Shown: piece by piece, positions 63,412-64,000 of the stretch
How the letters are laid out: every line of letters begins with the position of its first letter
How positions within the stretch are numbered: position 1 is the stretch's first letter
NCBI RefSeq assembly: GCF_001295265.1
Contig: NZ_LJOD01000002.1
Span: 124,001 to 188,000, forward strand
DNA: 64,000 bases
Direction of reading: 5' to 3'
From: Chryseobacterium indologenes
Lineage (GTDB): Bacteria > Bacteroidota > Bacteroidia > Flavobacteriales > Weeksellaceae
Notes under the pieces: generated by a model
The model's database searches: none
What the model was told of the DNA's origin: nothing
What the model saw: the letters and a program-made list of their open reading frames with translations, nothing else
Position numbers and translations under genes: made by a program

Positions 63412-63446
63412 AAAAAAAGAAGCTGTTCACAAAGTAAACAGCTTCT
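63412..63446 (-). terminator. rplS terminator
   Basis: Ten-base stem AGAAGCTGTT / AACAGCTTCT; on the reverse strand it is followed by a T run (A tract at 63412-63418 on the plus strand), 22 bases past the rplS stop. Confidence 0.88.
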
Positions 63447-63468
63447 CTTATATGTATTGTTGTCTGAA

Positions 63469-63825
63469 TTATTTCTTCTTGTAAGCAGCGTCTTTGATTC
63501 TTGCTTTCTTACCTCTAAGATCTCTGAAGTAGTAAATTCTAGATCTTCTAACTTTACCTCTTCTGTCAACTTCAATTTTTTGAAGCGCAGGCATGTTGAT
63601 TGGGAATACTCTTTCTACCCCTACATCACCACTCATTTTTCTGATGGTAAATGTTTTTGTAGCACCAGTACCTCTTAATTGGATAACGGTACCTTTGAAG
63701 AACTGAGTTCTTGTTTTTTGTCCTTCTTTAATTTCGTAATACACAGTAATTGTGTCTCCTGCTTTGAATTCAGGGAAATCTTTTTTAGTAATGTACTGGT
63801 CTTGTACGTACTTTAATAAATCCAT
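63469..63825 (-). CDS. rplS: 50S ribosomal protein L19
   Basis: 118 residues. Conserved L19 sequence: FPEFKAGDTITVYYEIKEGQKTRTQFFKGTVIQLRGTG, KTFTIRKMSGDVGVERVFPINMPALQKIEVDRRGKVRRSRIYYFRDLRGKKARI. L19 sits at the subunit interface. Transcribed alone from a strong promoter on the reverse strand at 63927-63895; codon use is typical of highly expressed genes. Confidence 0.98.
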   Translation of the reverse strand: MDLLKYVQDQYITKKDFPEFKAGDTITVYYEIKEGQKTRTQFFKGTVIQLRGTGATKTFTIRKMSGDVGVERVFPINMPALQKIEVDRRGKVRRSRIYYFRDLRGKKARIKDAAYKKK

Positions 63826-63894
63826 TATTAATAAAATAAAATGTTAATGCTAAGCAACTTACACGTTTTTCGTCAGAGGTTAAATAACAGGTTG

Positions 63895-63927
63895 CAAATG
63901 TACAAAATAGTTTTTGAATGTACCAAA
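63895..63927 (-). promoter_or_regulatory. rplS promoter
   Basis: Reading the reverse strand: TTTG (63927-63924), a 21-base spacer, then TACATTTG (63902-63895), matching -33 TTTG and -7 TAnnTTTG. The rplS leader would be about 65 bases. The remaining bases to 64000 are A/T-rich with nothing else visible. Confidence 0.78.
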
Positions 63928-64000
63928 TAAATTGTATGCTAAAAACTATAATTTTTTTATCCTGATGAAGGCTAAAACTTAACACTTCTTTTAAATTCCC

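Noticed and set aside
63403..63678. 91-codon forward frame over rplS
   Set aside because: Antisense to ribosomal protein L19; the translated sequence is not protein-like.
1..64000. tRNA or rRNA genes
   Set aside because: I looked for T-loop and anticodon-arm patterns in the gaps and found none; a tRNAscan or Infernal run would be needed to exclude them fully.

Overview
The window looks like a piece of chromosome from a flavobacterium of the Weeksellaceae, most likely Chryseobacterium or a close relative. The evidence is low GC with A/T-rich gaps, TAnnTTTG -7 promoter boxes, little use of Shine-Dalgarno sites, signal peptides cut before Gln, and type IX secretion system (T9SS) sorting domains of both kinds (type A, YPNPF; type B, TPNxDxxND/FDRYG). 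The genus call is inference; no rRNA gene is present to confirm it. I found no tRNA, rRNA, CRISPR array, insertion sequence, prophage or integrase.

Layout. 1-2215 is the 3' part of dnaE. 2562-12960 holds four consecutive, separately terminated T9SS type A surface or secreted proteins built from Fn3-like and repeated 'DDDVWY' beta domains. Two of them share a recent duplication that covers the sorting domain and the terminator. 13026-17612 has a small membrane protein, a voltage-gated-type K+ channel, a secreted flavobacterial protein, a Nif3-family protein, a coiled-coil DUF164 protein that has lost its zinc cysteines, and a small hypothetical. 17732-21282 carries a long-chain acyl-CoA synthetase and an acyl-CoA dehydrogenase with a small partner. 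21572-29978 is mixed housekeeping: a DUF4349 lipoprotein, prfC, two paralogous membrane proteins, a CPBP protease, RdgB, RNase Z, a TIGR02757 protein and a membrane coiled-coil protein made of EDI heptads.

30188-39073 is a second secretion block: three consecutive paralogous T9SS type B proteins with a choice-of-anchor-L-like domain and Ig-like modules whose copy number differs. Next come ksgA (reverse) and a tight cluster ftsX - DUF3098 - uppP - lipoprotein - truB - outer-membrane protein - rluF-like gene, several with overlapping stop and start codons. 44583-51648 has a membrane-anchored protein of repeated helix-hairpin-helix units, MerR and AraC regulators, a lone ccoG, an SMP-30-like lipoprotein and a DbpA-like helicase. 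52009-53799 is rpsA. 54206-58425 adds two more T9SS type A proteins, a VWA-like protein and an M36 fungalysin protease. The end has a DMT exporter, a secreted alpha/beta hydrolase, a divergent AraC/MFS efflux pair, an AHSA1-like protein and rplS.

Nine T9SS cargo genes in two blocks plus a pair form the accessory theme, and most have their own promoter and terminator. A CRP-like palindromic motif (TGTGA-AATATT-TCACA and half sites) recurs upstream of six of these nine genes and is the best candidate here for an undescribed shared regulatory signal. Other points to check are the cysteine-less DUF164 protein, the 97%-identical duplicated 3' modules, an interspersed-repeat-like GC-richer island after rpsA, and an rpsA leader hairpin.
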